Assembly: GCA_022453515.1 (NCBI GenBank)
Contig: JAJNNY010000069.1
Coordinates: 114,540-178,539, forward strand
Direction: 5' to 3'
Length of the DNA: 64,000 bases
Origin: Astrocystis sublimbata
Taxonomy: Eukaryota > Ascomycota > Sordariomycetes > Xylariales > Xylariaceae
The notes under the pieces are model-generated. The model ran no database searches. It saw nothing but the letters and a program-made list of their open reading frames with translations, and had not been told where the DNA came from. Below, one piece after another: positions 11,828 through 23,575 of this stretch (position 1 is the first letter of the stretch; the number at the start of each line of letters is the position of its first letter). Position numbers and translations under genes: made by a program.

Positions 11828-13381
11828 CTAGCCACCGTGATCGACGTCCCCCTGTACGCACCGTCGGACTAGCGCCATCTCCTTCCTCAACGACGCAATA
11901 ATGCGCGTAGCAGACAGCGCGACGCCTCCGCCCATGACATCCGTAAGCTGCAGCCCGATCTCGCGCCCAACGGACTAAACACTCCTGCCAAAACCACCAC
12001 CACCACCACCACCATCGTCACCACCACCTGCACCACGGACCTGGCGCGAGACGACGCGATGCTCATCCAGCAGGCAGAGCGCGGCCTCCATGGTGACGAA
12101 CTGGTGCTCCACGACCTGCAGCAAGACACGGACCTGCAGCGCGCCATGGTCGAGGGGGAGGCCTGCGAGGCAGAACCCCGGCACGAGCTGCAGCGTGGTC
12201 AGGAACGAAGGCGGATGCCGCGACAACAGCGTGCGCAGGTGCCGGAAGTAGATGCCGAAGATGGCGACGAGATACAGGTAGCACGATAGGAGTGTCGGGA
12301 TGGCCACCACGCCGAGGTCCGGCTCCGGCACCTCCTCGTCGGCGGACATCTCGCTCGGCGACTGCGTGGTGTCGGACTGCGGGCCCGTGAACCAAGGCGC
12401 TGTCGGCATCATGGGGAGGAAGGAGCTGCTGCTTCCGTTGTCGGAGTCCCAGGCCTGCTGCGGCGGGAAGACCGGGACGACTGGTGGTGGCGGTGGCGGC
12501 GGCGGCGGCGGCGGCCGTTTGTAAGCTAGTGACGCTTGCTGACGGATGCAGCATACGAAGTCGGACATCAGACCTAGAACCCGGCAGATCGGGGTGGACC
12601 GTGAGGTCTCAAGCTCAGGGGTGGCCGTCTCGGCTAATGTCTCTTGCCAGGAGCTGATGGTGAAAAAGGAGAGTTGTTGTGAAAGGGTGAGATTCAATTG
12701 GCTTAGTCGCACGACCATGTCTGATGTTCCTTGCCATGTTGACTTGCCGTTATTGTTGTTGTTATTGTTGTTGTTGCTGCTTTCATTGTTGAGTGGGATG
12801 CCTCCGCTCGGCAACAAACTGGCCTCCTGTTCTTTGGGATTGTCATGCTCAGCTCCGGCCATTGTAAAGTCCTCGCCAGTCGAATCGTGGACATGGCCAA
12901 AGGAAGCAATCAACGACAACAGTCCATCGGCGGCGTCAGCATCAAGACCGCCGCCGCCACCACCACCACCTAGCTGCAGGGTGTCATCGAAGATGTTTAG
13001 GGCGACGGGCCCGGAAAACACATTCTCTCCGAAGACAAAAGTGTCCGAGAGGTTATCTGCGGGTGATGACGATGACGATAAAGACGATGATGATGATGAT
13101 AATGCAGGATAAATCTGTTCTGGCGTGATGATAGCATTGTTATTCGCTGTTGCTGCCACTGCTGCCTCTGCTGCTGCACCACGCGCAGCACGACCCAAGG
13201 GCTTGGGCGGACCGGTTAGACACTGCTCGCTGCTCTGGAGACACCGGACGCAGGCGTAGGGGAATGTTCTGTCGCGCATGCACTTCAACTTCATGCATCG
13301 GCACCTGTCGCAAGCTGATCTCCGCAGTGACGAGCGGGTGGGGGGCAGGTGAGTGGAAATTGGAGTTGTCGCGTTAGACAT
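11828..13381 (-). CDS. AflR-type Zn(II)2Cys6 transcription factor
   Basis: Probable pathway-specific nuclear activator. The N-terminus has the binuclear cluster CDRCRCMKLKC...CVRCLQSSEQC (residues ~24-55) followed by a basic/Ala-rich linker. The C-terminal half (ALQVLLQVVEHQFVTMEAAL) resembles the AflR regulatory domain. It has long homopolymers: Asn9, Pro12, Gly8 and Ser-rich tracts. A single-exon reading stops at 11975 in a Gly-rich tail. I prefer a 66-nt intron (11975-12040) leading to exon 2, 11974-11828, which adds an ordered-looking tail (REIGLQLTDVMGG, then ATRIIASLRKEMALVRRC) as AflR-like proteins have, for 495 aa. The GTCCGT donor is weak, so this joint is moderate confidence. Confidence 0.88.
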
Positions 13382-15154
13382 CTTCAGGCCTTGGTGAATG
13401 AACCCTTGGCCTACCCTTGGTGCTACTTGGTATCTTGGGAGTTCCCTGTCTCAGCTATTGTGCCACTACTACTATATATCTCCAGATCTAACGAAAGGCT
13501 ACCCACACCTGTATCCGGGGTTATAGTAACCATAAGGCAGTACAAGGAGGCAAAAATGCAAGTTCCTAACTGACACTCTATATATAGCTCACTTGTATCT
13601 TGATGGTCCGGTCAACTCTATTCTCTATCAAAACGAGTGGTTTCTTCTGTTGGCGAGACTGTTATACACTTCGGGCGAGGCCTTAGCAATTGATTAGTCT
13701 GGATGGCGATTTGCGGCACAAGATACCCTGTCTAAAGCGTAGGTGTAAGACTTGTTGATTGTCCGTATAAGCACAGAGCATTGAGCTGACCATTATCATC
13801 CTGCTCGTGACCTGTATTTGAAATAGTAAGTTTCGGTGTTACATTTTCTGTAGGAATACAGTATAACCTGAACCGTACCCTCCCCCTCCATACACCCCGT
13901 ATTCTATACGCCATAAGGTAGGTAAGTATGAACATATACGGGACGAACATTTTTAATGGAGGCAAGAAAGCTTGGCTGAATGCACTATTCACTAGGTACG
14001 GGCCGAGGCGGTTTGATGATCAATGAGATAGCTCGGATGGTAGACTTTCAGAAGGTCACGCCCTGCATGCGACCCTGCCTTAGTGCTAAGCCAACAACCT
14101 TCGGAACTGAATAGCCTATTTCCCCAGACGTTGCGACCGCCACACGCGCGCACATACACACATACGCTAGAAATATATTACCCACCGAATACCTAACCAG
14201 AATAGTAATCATTCAAACATTCAAATAGCCTTCCTCCTCTTACAGACTTTACATGCATCTCATTCGCCGTTTGAGAGACCAGAACCTAAACTGCTCACAC
14301 TGCAACTAATAAAATCGTTGCCGAGGAGCACTAGGGCCGATTCTATCTTGCTCCTATCATCATTCTACGATCAAACTCAAGCTGATAGATGGCCAAGAGG
14401 ATACCTGGCTGGCTGCTGTAGGGGTTCTGTGCCTTTCGCACGCAATATGCAGGCATTCTTCTGTCATTTGATATCTGACATGACAAGAACTTGGCGTGGA
14501 CCGGTTACACATAGAAACGTTTCGGTTGCAGCAGGCAAAAGCATCTTCTCGTTCTTTTTTCAATACCACGCATGCCACCTAGCTAGTTGTCTAGGCATTG
14601 TGTGGGGTACATACAAAATACCATGTGGCTGTGAGATGCCCCAGGCGTCCCAGGCCCAGGCCCTTGGAAAACAATGCTGAGATGAGATCGGCGACAAACC
14701 GATCGTCTTCCCTGTTTAGGAATTGGCCAGGAATTCCTGACCTATCATGAGCCAAGCCGTCCGTCTCAGGTAATCCCCCAGTCATCCTGCACGTGCCATC
14801 TTCTGCTGAGATGCGTCGGATGGTAGGTCTTAGTTCGTGGGTTCTATTAGCCCGAGTGCTACTCAAAAAGTCTCCGAGGCTCGCAGTCAGCTCCCCTTTC
14901 CGCCAACGGGACAGCAGTGCAATACCCATTCACAATGCATTCGAGACGAAGGGCTTCATTGTCAGCTCAAAGGAGCATTGTCAGCCCGAACAGCATGTGT
15001 GGCGCTCAGAATAGTCTCCGGGTCGGGTTTGAAATTGCGCCACCGGCATTTGACACAGCGCAACGACACCGACGAATATATTGCCTTTTATATCATGTCG
15101 CTTTTCGCCTACGATGGAAATCAAGAACCCTGGCGTTAAGAAATAACCACCACC
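13382..15154. other. Intergenic, no gene seen
   Basis: 1.8 kb of divergent upstream sequence between the regulator and the MFS gene. Open frames on both strands are short and AT-biased, with no recognisable domain. Near-miss TCGN4CGA occurs around 14315, but no perfect TCGN5CGA was seen. Confidence 0.5.
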
Positions 15155-16855
15155 ATGCCCGGGACCCCTGAATTGCCGAGCGAGGCGCGCGTCGGCGCTG
15201 ATCTTCCTCAAAAGTCAGAGGCCAACAACATCGTGTCGAGTCCCAGCGATGGACAGCAGGTCCTGGAGAATGACGAGAACTCGGCTCATAGCAGCGATCA
15301 GGACGCGAAGCCCAAGAAGTTCAACAAGGACCCGCGGTTCTGGGCCATCATCGCCACTCTATGTGTCGTCGGCATCTTGAGTGCCCTCGAAAACACTGTC
15401 GTTACTACCTCGCTCCCCTTCATTGTCGCTCAGCTCGACCTCGGTGATAACTATGTATGGGTCACCAATGTCTTCTTTTTGACGAGGTCAGTCGTACGCA
15501 TATTCCTAACGTCGAGTGCGATGTTGACACAGAACCCCCAGCGCTGCTGTGCAGCCCTTGTTCGGTCAGCTAGCCAACATCTTCGGCCGTCGTCACATAA
15601 CCCTGGTCATAGTCAGTCTCTTCACTATCGGCAGCGGGATTGCCGGTGGCGCGAACAACACGGCAACAATCCTCGCCGGTCGCACTATTCAGGGGGCCGG
15701 CAGTGGAGGCATCAACATGATTGTCGACATTGTCATCTCTGACCTTGTTCCACTGCGAGAGCGTGGCAATTACGTACGTTCGCCTCGAGTGGGTAGACAT
15801 CAAAGGGGGGTCTATGCTGATGCAGAGCTTTATAGACGGCTTTTGTGCTTGTCGTCTACTTCGTCTGTACTGCCCTCGGGCCATATGTCGGAGGCGCCAT
15901 AGTTACTACGACCACATGGCGCTGGGTGTTTTGGATCAACCTACCTGTCAGTGCTCGTCGTCAACTATATTCCATGCCCATTACCCTTACTGATTTAATA
16001 CAGGTCGGCGGTGTATCTCTGATCATGGCAAGAAAACCCCTGAAACCACCCCATCATCTGAACTTCCAAGCTAACCGGCGCCAGGTCCTCCGCTTTCTCA
16101 ACGTAAAGCACGACAAAGAAATGACCATCACAGAGAAACTCAAACGCATCGACTACTTAGGCAACGCGCTCCTCATCGCCTCCACAGTCTCCATCCTCTT
16201 CGCAACCACATACGGCGGAACGCGGTACCCATTCTCCCACTGGCGCATCGTCGTTCCCCTTGTACTCGGCCTGGTCGGTCTAGTCGTCTTCCCTTTCCTC
16301 GAGGCAGCCAAGTTCATCCCCGAGCCCGTGATTCCCTTCCGCCTCTTCAGCAACCGCACCTCGGCCACCATCTTCGCCGCAACCTTCCTCAACTCCGCTC
16401 TTTTATACTGGATCCTCTTCTTCCTGCCCGCGTGCCAGACGCCGCTCGACGAGAGCGACCAGGCGGCCGCCACGGCGACGTGGAGCTTTGTGCGCTCGTT
16501 CGGGAATATCTGGGGCGTGGCGATCCCGGCGGCTATTTTCAACAATTACTTCACGCGCATGATCGCCGAGGGGCGCATCTCCGACCCCGCTGCGGCGGCT
16601 ATGTTTGGTGACGGCAAGGCGTATGCGGCTACGGCTGATTTCATCAATTCGTTCCCGGCGCCGACGAAGAAGGAGATCATCGGTGTCTATGTGGCGAGCT
16701 TGAAGTACGTTTGGTACATCTCGGTCGTGTTCTCGGGCGTCGCTTTCTTCCTGGTGTTGCTTGAGAAGGAGATCAAGATGCGGACGGAGCTGGACACCGA
16801 GTTTGGGATGGCAGACGGGAAAAAGAAGGAAGAGGATTCTGAGAAGGCCAAGTGA
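15155..16855 (+). CDS. MFS drug/metabolite transporter (14-TM DHA2 type) with internal deletion
   Basis: Plasma-membrane proton antiporter, likely exporting the cluster product. Exons 15155-15486, 15542-15773, 15836-15946 and 16004-16855 give 508 aa in phase. A hydrophilic ~60-residue N-terminus precedes TM1 (FWAIIATLCVVGILSALE). FGRRH (motif A region), GAGSGGINMIVDIVISDLVPLRERGNY and LGPYVGGA (motif C region) are typical. After SALLYWILFFLP the chain goes directly to ACQTPLDESDQAAATATWSF. In related transporters these two segments are separated by roughly 100 residues with several TM helices. The protein is correspondingly shorter than the usual ~560-600 aa. The frame is kept, so it may be translated, but transport is doubtful. 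Confidence 0.9.
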
Positions 16856-17483
16856 TTAGACACATGGTGAGTTTGGGGTTTAGTCATGTTTGATTAGGCA
16901 GCGATTAATAAGAGAGAGGCAAGCGTAATACTTCGATTTTAGAGCCAGTTCAACTACCAAAAAGGATTATAGCATAACATCTAATGCAAAACAAATTTCT
17001 TACTATAGAATTTACATAATTAATGTTATATAGCTGTATACTTCCTAGGACCCCCTGGACTGGACCCCTTTCCTTCGCGTTAGGGCGCTAGGGTAAAAAA
17101 TACCTTGTTGCAACTGCCAAGCCGTTCGTCATCTCGCTAAGCCAAACATGGAAACTTTAACAGTTCCTCACCGGCCACTAGGTGGTGCCCCTCCATGCCC
17201 CTCCATGGAGGGGCACGTTGCCGTCACTGGTCACTTCATCGGCCTATTTTCACAAGCTCATCATCGTACTCATGAGCGTCTCATACTCTGTCCCATGAGC
17301 TATAAGTAGTTTGAAACTCTCATAACCTTTCACTTCCTCTTACAGCACTCAAGATAAAAACGTCCTTGGTTTCTACTTCGGCAGGAAGCACAATCAACAC
17401 AACTACATACCCTGTCATTCCACCCCTCAGCATTATCACGACCACCATCACCATCGTAGTCGCCCCCACTTCACACATTCATA
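16856..17483. other. Intergenic with a short hairpin
   Basis: 628 nt downstream of the MFS gene and upstream of the oxidoreductase. The first part is AT-rich 3' flank. A strong hairpin lies at 17185-17216, and a CT-rich stretch precedes the oxidoreductase start. No gene is seen. Confidence 0.5.
17185..17216. repeat. Inverted repeat, 12-bp arms, 8-nt spacer
   Basis: Left arm GTGCCCCTCCAT (17185-17196) is the exact reverse complement of ATGGAGGGGCAC (17205-17216). The spacer repeats CCCCTCC, so a second overlapping palindrome (17198-17213) also exists. A 14-nt match to the right arm recurs at 60394-60407. Confidence 0.75.
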
Positions 17484-18657
17484 ATGGCACAAGAAGGCCA
17501 GGTCTTCAATGTCGGCGTTGTCGGCTATGGGTAAGTCACAATCCTCGTTTTTCACATACCTGTCGAACGCTATATACTTACTCATTCACCAAAACAGGAT
17601 GTCTGCCAAGGTCTTCCACATCCCCTTCATAACCACCACCCCATCCTTCAAACTGCACTCCATCCTCCAGCGGAACCCCCGTCCCGAAACCTCCGCACCC
17701 AACGACTACCCTTCCCTGCAACACTTCCGGGACATAGACTCCTTCCTCGCAGACGCCTCCCTCGACGTCGTCGTCCTCACCACGACGCCCGAGACACACT
17801 TCCCGCTCGCCACCCAAGCTCTCAACGCCGGGAAGCACGTCTTCGTTGAGAAGCCCTTCGTGCCCACCGCCGCCGAAGCGAGCCAACTAATCGCACTCGC
17901 GGAGCAGAAGGGGAAGCAGATCTGCGTGTACCAGAACCGCCGATGGGACAGCGATTTCCAGACAGTGAAGAAACTGCAGAAGGACGGGACCCTGGGCCGC
18001 ATCTATGAGTTCGAGACGCACTTCGACCGCTTCAGAGCCGCGAAGCCGACGAACTGGAAGGGCGCACTGACTATGGCGAACGGCGGCTCCGCGTTGTATG
18101 ATCTGGGGACCCACCTTGTCGATCAGGTGTATGTGCTCTTCGGCATGCCGAGCAGTGTGTCTGCGAAGCTCGTCAGCCAGCGCGACGCGCGTGTTCTGGG
18201 GCCCAAGGACACGGACGTCGAGCCGGATAGTGTCAATCTGCACCTGTTCTACGACTCGGGTCTGATCGTCTACGTCCGCATCGGCGTCATGTCCGCCGAG
18301 ACGCGGCAGCCGCGATTCTGGATCCGAGGGACCAAGGGGACGTACCACAAGGATGGCCTAGACCCTCAGGAAAACCAGCTGAAGGCGGGCATGAAGACGA
18401 GCGATGCGCAGTTTGGAAGGGACGACGAGGAGTGGCATGGAAAACTCGTCACTGTTGATGCGGACGAGAAAATGAGTGAGAAGGTACTGCCGAACGTCGA
18501 GCCGGTCACGTATAGCAAGATCTACGAGCTCTTTGGTGAGGCGCTGAGAGGGAATGGTCAGGTTCCCGTGCCAGCGTCGGAGGCGCGCGATGTGCTGAGG
18601 ATCTTGGAGGCTGCGAGGGAGAGCTCATTGACGAGGCGCGAGGTTGAGTTGTCTTGA
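17484..18657 (+). CDS. Gfo/Idh/MocA-family NAD(P)-dependent oxidoreductase
   Basis: Cytosolic dehydrogenase acting on a sugar-like or other polyol/carbonyl substrate; the substrate cannot be read from sequence. Exon 1 (17484-17530) encodes the start of the Rossmann fold and the 67-nt intron falls inside the GxGxxx loop (GVVGYGMSAKVFH). Exon 2 is 17598-18657, total 368 aa, the usual family size. The EKP motif appears in VFVEKPF, followed by QNRRWDSDF and the C-terminal domain with GGSALYDLGTHLVDQ, where Asp and His are typical catalytic-site residues. It could be a tailoring enzyme at the edge of the HR-PKS locus or an unrelated catabolic enzyme. Confidence 0.9.
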
Positions 18658-19394
18658 AATCATCTTTTCGAGTATCCCTTTGACGTCCGTGACGATGATT
18701 TCCAGTCCTCGCCAACTCAGCTACATCGATTTAGGACACATAGATATATAGAACAAATTGGCCGATGTCACCCATCATAATATATACCATATTTGCGCAA
18801 ACTTGTTTTACTGCACCCAACATCACTCAAGATCACCTCATCACATAAGATTTTCCGGGCCAGAACGTCACTAAGAAATACATGACGAGGGGTTGCTGAA
18901 GATGAAGGAAGCTGCAATCAGCTCAGCTTCAAAAACAACAATTCGACGCACACTGTACCCAGTCTAAGCTCTTCTAAGTCTAGCTTACCGACAACCCAAT
19001 CAATCATGCCTGACCGTTTGAAAGTTAGCTTACTTTGGGACAGCAGATCCTTGATTTTGTCCAGCGATTAGCACGCTACTACGGGAGTGGCGTATGCGGG
19101 GAGCAGCTGGTGATACTGCCAAGCAACGCCGACGACGGAGGTCCGTTCGGTAGGGAGCGCTTCTGACATCACCGGTGGCACAAGCATGATTCAGCTGGGC
19201 TATGATGGCCTTTGTATATCATTCGTAGCAAACATCTCCGCGTCTCTTCACCTCCTAACCTCTCACCATCTCACCTTTATTCCATCCACTGTTCAGCAAT
19301 CGAGCGACCTAAAATCTTCGACGTCTATACAGCATTACGCATAACTCGCGCTCAATAATCATACTTATACGCCCATTCCTACTTTACTACCATC
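18658..19394. other. Intergenic, no gene seen
   Basis: 737 nt between two plus-strand genes. No open frame of substance. CT-rich and CA-rich stretches just before 19395 look like a fungal promoter/5' leader. Confidence 0.5.
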
Positions 19395-19912
19395 ATGGAT
19401 TTCGTCAACAAGCTCACGGGTGGCGGCAACAAGGACCAGACCGACACCAACACACAGCAGCAAGACCAGAGCTCTGGCTCGGGCGGGTTCACCGACAAGC
19501 TTAACAGCATGGTCGGCGGTGGCAAGGAGAGCGAGAAGAACGAGGATGCGCTCGACAAAGGTTCGTTATCTCCCTCTTCCTCCCTCATCCCTTCGTCCCC
19601 TCTGTATCGCGATATGCGGGGTCAATTAAGCATCCCAATCGCTATATCTTACCTGTTTCCGTCATGTATCTAGTCTGAAAGTCCAGTCCCCTTCCATGTT
19701 CAACTTTGCAGTGAGAAGCAAGCGAGCGCTGACATTCGATTTGAATTACAGGCGTCGACTGGGTCCAGGAAAACGTCCTCGGCCAGGGCGACCAGAGCAA
19801 CGAAAGCGCCGTCGAGCAGGCCAAGGACGAGCAGATCTCCGACTTCGTTCGCGACCAGTACAAGAAGACGACCGGGTCGGACATTCCCATCCAGGATAAG
19901 GAGAGGTTCTAG
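19395..19912 (+). CDS. Small hydrophilic conserved fungal protein
   Basis: Two exons, 19395-19560 and 19752-19912, separated by a 191-nt intron, give 108 aa with no signal peptide or membrane segment. The N-terminus (MDFVNKLTGGGNK) is followed by a low-complexity Gln/Thr/Ser/Gly stretch, then a more ordered C-terminal half (GVDWVQENVLGQGDQSNE, then FVRDQYKKTTGSDIPI). Proteins of this pattern are widespread in Pezizomycotina and often described as stress-responsive, but no biochemical role is known to me. No cluster relation is evident. Confidence 0.8.
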
Positions 19913-20306
19913 AGTTGGTCGAGGGTATTTCGATATGGACCCGGAAACATAATGAATGACACAGTCATGCAGTTTCAATGAGAACCGAAGTAATCATATA
20001 TTTATAATACGATTGATCAAGCCATTCCCTAAGGAACCTTGGAGCCCAGCTGATTCACCAATCAGAGTGTATGTGTATGTGCGATTTTATAAGAAGACAA
20101 GGTTGTCAGGTGTAAGTCCATCTTTATTGGTATTAGATTGATGATGGTAAGGACAGTAGGGGTATCGTCAGATTCGTGCTCCTCGTCAATCCAGCTCATG
20201 CCTCATGCATCATGTAACTCTCTCCGCCCAATGAGTTACCTTCTCAAAAAATTCACCTATCGCGCACCCATGCATGCAATAATCCAATGCTACATACACC
20301 TCCTCA
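19913..20306. other. Convergent 3' flanks, no gene
   Basis: 394 nt between the ends of two convergent genes; nothing recognisable. Confidence 0.5.
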
Positions 20307-20991
20307 TCACAGCACGATCGCAGACACCATAGCAAAGGCAGCGAGCATAGAGCCAACAACAGTCTTCGCGTTCAGCGCGCCGGCCATGGAGTCGCCCGGG
20401 CTCGTCTCAGAAGCAGGGTTCTCCGTCCCAGTAGTCGTCGACCCGTCCGAAGTCGGCGTCCCCGTCTCGCTTGACGAGTCGCTGGCCGTGTTACTCGGCG
20501 TCTGCGTCACTGTCACAGTGTTGCCTGAGCCTCCAGAGGAAGTTGACGATGGAGCGCCGACGGTGGTCGTCATGGGGTCTTTAATAACTGTTAGCTCAAT
20601 CCGGTTTTCGCGAAATCCGCCAAGTATAGGACATTGTTCATGAAGACGACCACTGCAAGTTGGAAAGTCACTCACAAGGAACATCAGCCCCTCTGAAATC
20701 CCACCCACAGTCCTCCATCAGATCCGCGACATCGCTGTCATTCGGGTCCCGGTCGTTGTCCTTGACGCAGCTAGCGCACTCGGTCGTGCGCTGCTGCGCG
20801 TTCGCCGCGTCGCACACGCACGACCTGTATCGGTCGTCTTCGTCGGTCTCGCGGTCGCAGCGCTGCGTGAGGTCGACTGTGAATTGACACGCGGGCAGAC
20901 ACGCGCGCGGGACGTCGTCAGCCTCGACGTCGTTCTCGGCGGCGCTGGTCGCTGCGAGCGTGAGGAGGAAGAGGACCTTTTCGAGTTGCAT
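20307..20991 (-). CDS. Secreted Cys-rich GPI-anchored surface protein
   Basis: Start chosen at MQLEKVLFLLTLAATSAAE, a clear signal peptide; an upstream in-frame ATG at 21051 would bury it behind 20 polar residues. Exons 20991-20676 and 20578-20307 (97-nt intron) give 195 aa. The mature N-terminal half has eight Cys (ACLPAC, RC, SCVC, EC, SC, DC), an acidic module suited to disulfide bonding. It is followed by a Ser/Thr-rich stalk and a C-terminal hydrophobic tail (VVGSMLAAFAMVSAIVL) after a small-residue region, as expected for GPI attachment. The Cys spacing does not match CFEM clearly. Likely a cell-wall protein; function unknown. Confidence 0.82.
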
Positions 20992-22421
20992 TTTGGCTTT
21001 TGGATTTGTTGGTGGCTTGGAATTGAGGGATTGGTTTGATGTTGGAAGCAATGTGTGCTTTTCAGGATGATGGTATTGTTGATGCTGTTGATGATGGTGT
21101 TGAGAAGTCTTGCCACTTATGATGGGCCTTGATCTTTATATGTGAGCAGCATCTTGGCGGTATTGCTTGATCGCTGCTATGAGCTGGGGACTTCTTTCTC
21201 GGCGTCGCGTCGCTATGTGCGTTCACATCTCAGCCAACATGCACATCGTCGCGTTCCAGCACAAGGAATTCGCGGTCAAGGTCTGTCTCCCGATAATCAC
21301 AGCATTCGGTCCAGTTGGCGACGCGAATCGAGAGGGTCGTACCCCAGATTTGCACGCGGCAGACGTCAATCATGGGGTATTGTCAAGCACAGCCATCATT
21401 GAATAGCTGAAGCCAAGCTTGGTGCCCAGCCGCTACCACGATGCAGTCTTATACTCCTGAGCCTAGGAACAGCTGTGACCGGCACTTTTTCAGAGTTAGG
21501 TACCTGGCAATGCCTCCATCGTGTATGGGGGTAAGGCTTTGATGAGGACTGACACGTAACTGCTGCCTTACGTAGGCCTTCGTGGCTGGCGGGTTGGAGG
21601 TCGACTTGGCATAACTCTGCATATCCCTATCACGTTAACGGTTCAGGCACATGATCGCCAAAGTAGCACTGCAATAACAATCACAACAACAACAACAACA
21701 GTGCCTATGAAACAGTTCCACACGTAAGATTTTATTCTATTATTAGCCGGGGAGGGGTAAGACCAATTGAGATCGAAATGCAGCCAAGAATTTTTGGCTG
21801 CATCAGCGACACGACGCTTCGGCCTCGTAACTTTTGACCTTTCAAATTGTTGCGAAGCTACGATGTAACGCTGCATTATCCGATAAGCCAAGATTCCGCA
21901 GCTGCTAAGACTGGCGTTACATCGCCATATCTGAACCACTTGTCGCCAAGACGATTGTGTTGTACTTTCAAGTGCGCGCCAGCTGTATTCGTCATTCGAC
22001 TACTTCTCGTCCCGCTGGCTGCCTAAAGTTGCCTAAAGTCGGATGCACGGTTTGTTGCAGGTGGCTAGACCATTTGCAGCAACACACAGGTGCTAAGCCA
22101 CGAGATCTACATCTATATTATCGTAACATACGAGTACATATACAGCCAACACAACAAGACACACCGACTAGTTTCAATGACGTAATTGGGTACAGTAACG
22201 GAGCGGGCTGGTGATTGTCATCAAATGCTATGAGAGACTTTCATGAGTTGCTGCATTGGTCGTATTGGCGGAGCAACAAAAGAAGCCGAGTCCATTGATG
22301 CATCTTTCTCATCCCATCACGGCATTCCGGACTTCTCGCTATCAAATACGACTGTCATAACAAGATTGGATACCCCAGCCCAGTACAATCCATATTGTAA
22401 TCCTTCTAGCTCGCAATATGT
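20992..22421. other. Intergenic, no gene seen
   Basis: 1.4 kb. Small open frames on both strands have no motif or splice support. A short AAC/CAA microsatellite is present near 21680-21702. Confidence 0.5.
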
Positions 22422-23212
22422 CTACTCTGCAAGGGAATGTTCTAACGAATCGACAGAGAGCCTTTGCACAATTGTTTCTTCAGATGGTGGAAATATTGCG
22501 ACTGGGCTCCCTTGCTCGGTGAATACAAGGATTGGTTTGATCTTGCGATAGTCTTGTCGATATTGCCAATGAGTCGGGCAGGCGCGAATGCAATGATATA
22601 TATGAAACCCAGTAGTTAACCTGCACAGCATATTAGCTTCGAGCTGAACGGTGAATTGAAGGAGATCTCACAATATAAAGACGGATGTCGTGATCTTGAT
22701 CTTGAAAAGCGATCCATTATAGGACTTTGCAACTCCATTTTCCAAGAGAGTTACACCCAATGACAAATTCACTATACGTATAGATCCGTATACAAGAAAG
22801 ACGAATGTACCGAAAAAGGCCAGTTCAACAACCAAGCACACTTCTAGTGGTAGCAAAGCGAATCTGTTTTGGGTGCACGCAAAGCCGAGAAGGTCCCAAA
22901 AGATCAACAAAGTAGTCTGGCACATGGTTACATACAACGTTTGATACTTTAGGGTTCATAAGGACTACTCACGATAATGGTTGAGAACAGAAAGAATGTA
23001 GGTTGAGCTTCAAACAAGCCATCCCAAGTAGTAAAACCGAAAACCAGATCGGTGATCGCAGACTGAAAACGTAAGATTCGTAAATTCTTAAATCTTTGGT
23101 CTACAGACTCAAATGACCTAGCGTTTGCGGGATAGGGCTCGGAGTCGCAGTGAGAAAGAGAGGGTGAGCTGTCCTCTGCTACACGCGAAATTTGGTTGGA
23201 GACCACGTCCAT
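22422..23212 (-). CDS. Putative four-TM membrane protein (MARVEL-like topology)
   Basis: Three exons, 23212-22973, 22916-22672 and 22620-22422 with 56- and 51-nt introns, give 227 aa and close in phase. The polar N-terminus (~55 aa) is followed by about four hydrophobic segments: near LRFQSAITDLVFGF, FFLFSTIITTLLIFWDLLGF, LLPLEVCLVVELAFFGTFVF and TTSVFILLTTGFHIYHC. The hydrophilic C-terminal tail is ~50 aa. The layout fits small fungal MARVEL-like proteins, but I see no diagnostic motif. It is divergent from the DUF6536-type gene with only 363 nt between starts, suggesting a shared promoter. Confidence 0.6.
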
Positions 23213-23575
23213 AGCGCTTAGATGATCAGTGGTCGCTGTTTCGAAGAGAGTTTCAAAGGATTAAGTGATCTGTGAAGTTGGATATAGTAATCGTGCATCA
23301 TATAAAACCTGCTTCAAAAAGGATTTGGCCCTATGACTACATGCAATGCTTAGGGGCTGAGTATTAGGTATCATTCCCGAATAGGACGACGGTGGCGATT
23401 GTTACACTGCAGCCACATTAGATAGGATAACTAGGGCTTGATAAGGCTAATTATAGATTATAAGGAGGGCCCAGGATAAATCTCTCGTTCACAAACGTTG
23501 GAATGATCTTGATCATATTCGAATCCGATGCGGGCGCTGGACCTACGTGGCTCGAAGAATCCCGATAACGTCAAA
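23213..23575. promoter_or_regulatory. Short divergent promoter region between two membrane-protein genes
   Basis: 363 nt separates the two predicted ATGs (23212 minus, 23576 plus). No coding content. Head-to-head spacing this short usually means shared regulation; no specific binding site is recognised. Confidence 0.4.

Noticed and set aside
12546..13112. Plus-strand frame with poly-Leu and poly-Pro
   Set aside because: It is the reverse complement of the regulator's Asn and Gly runs, not a separate membrane protein.
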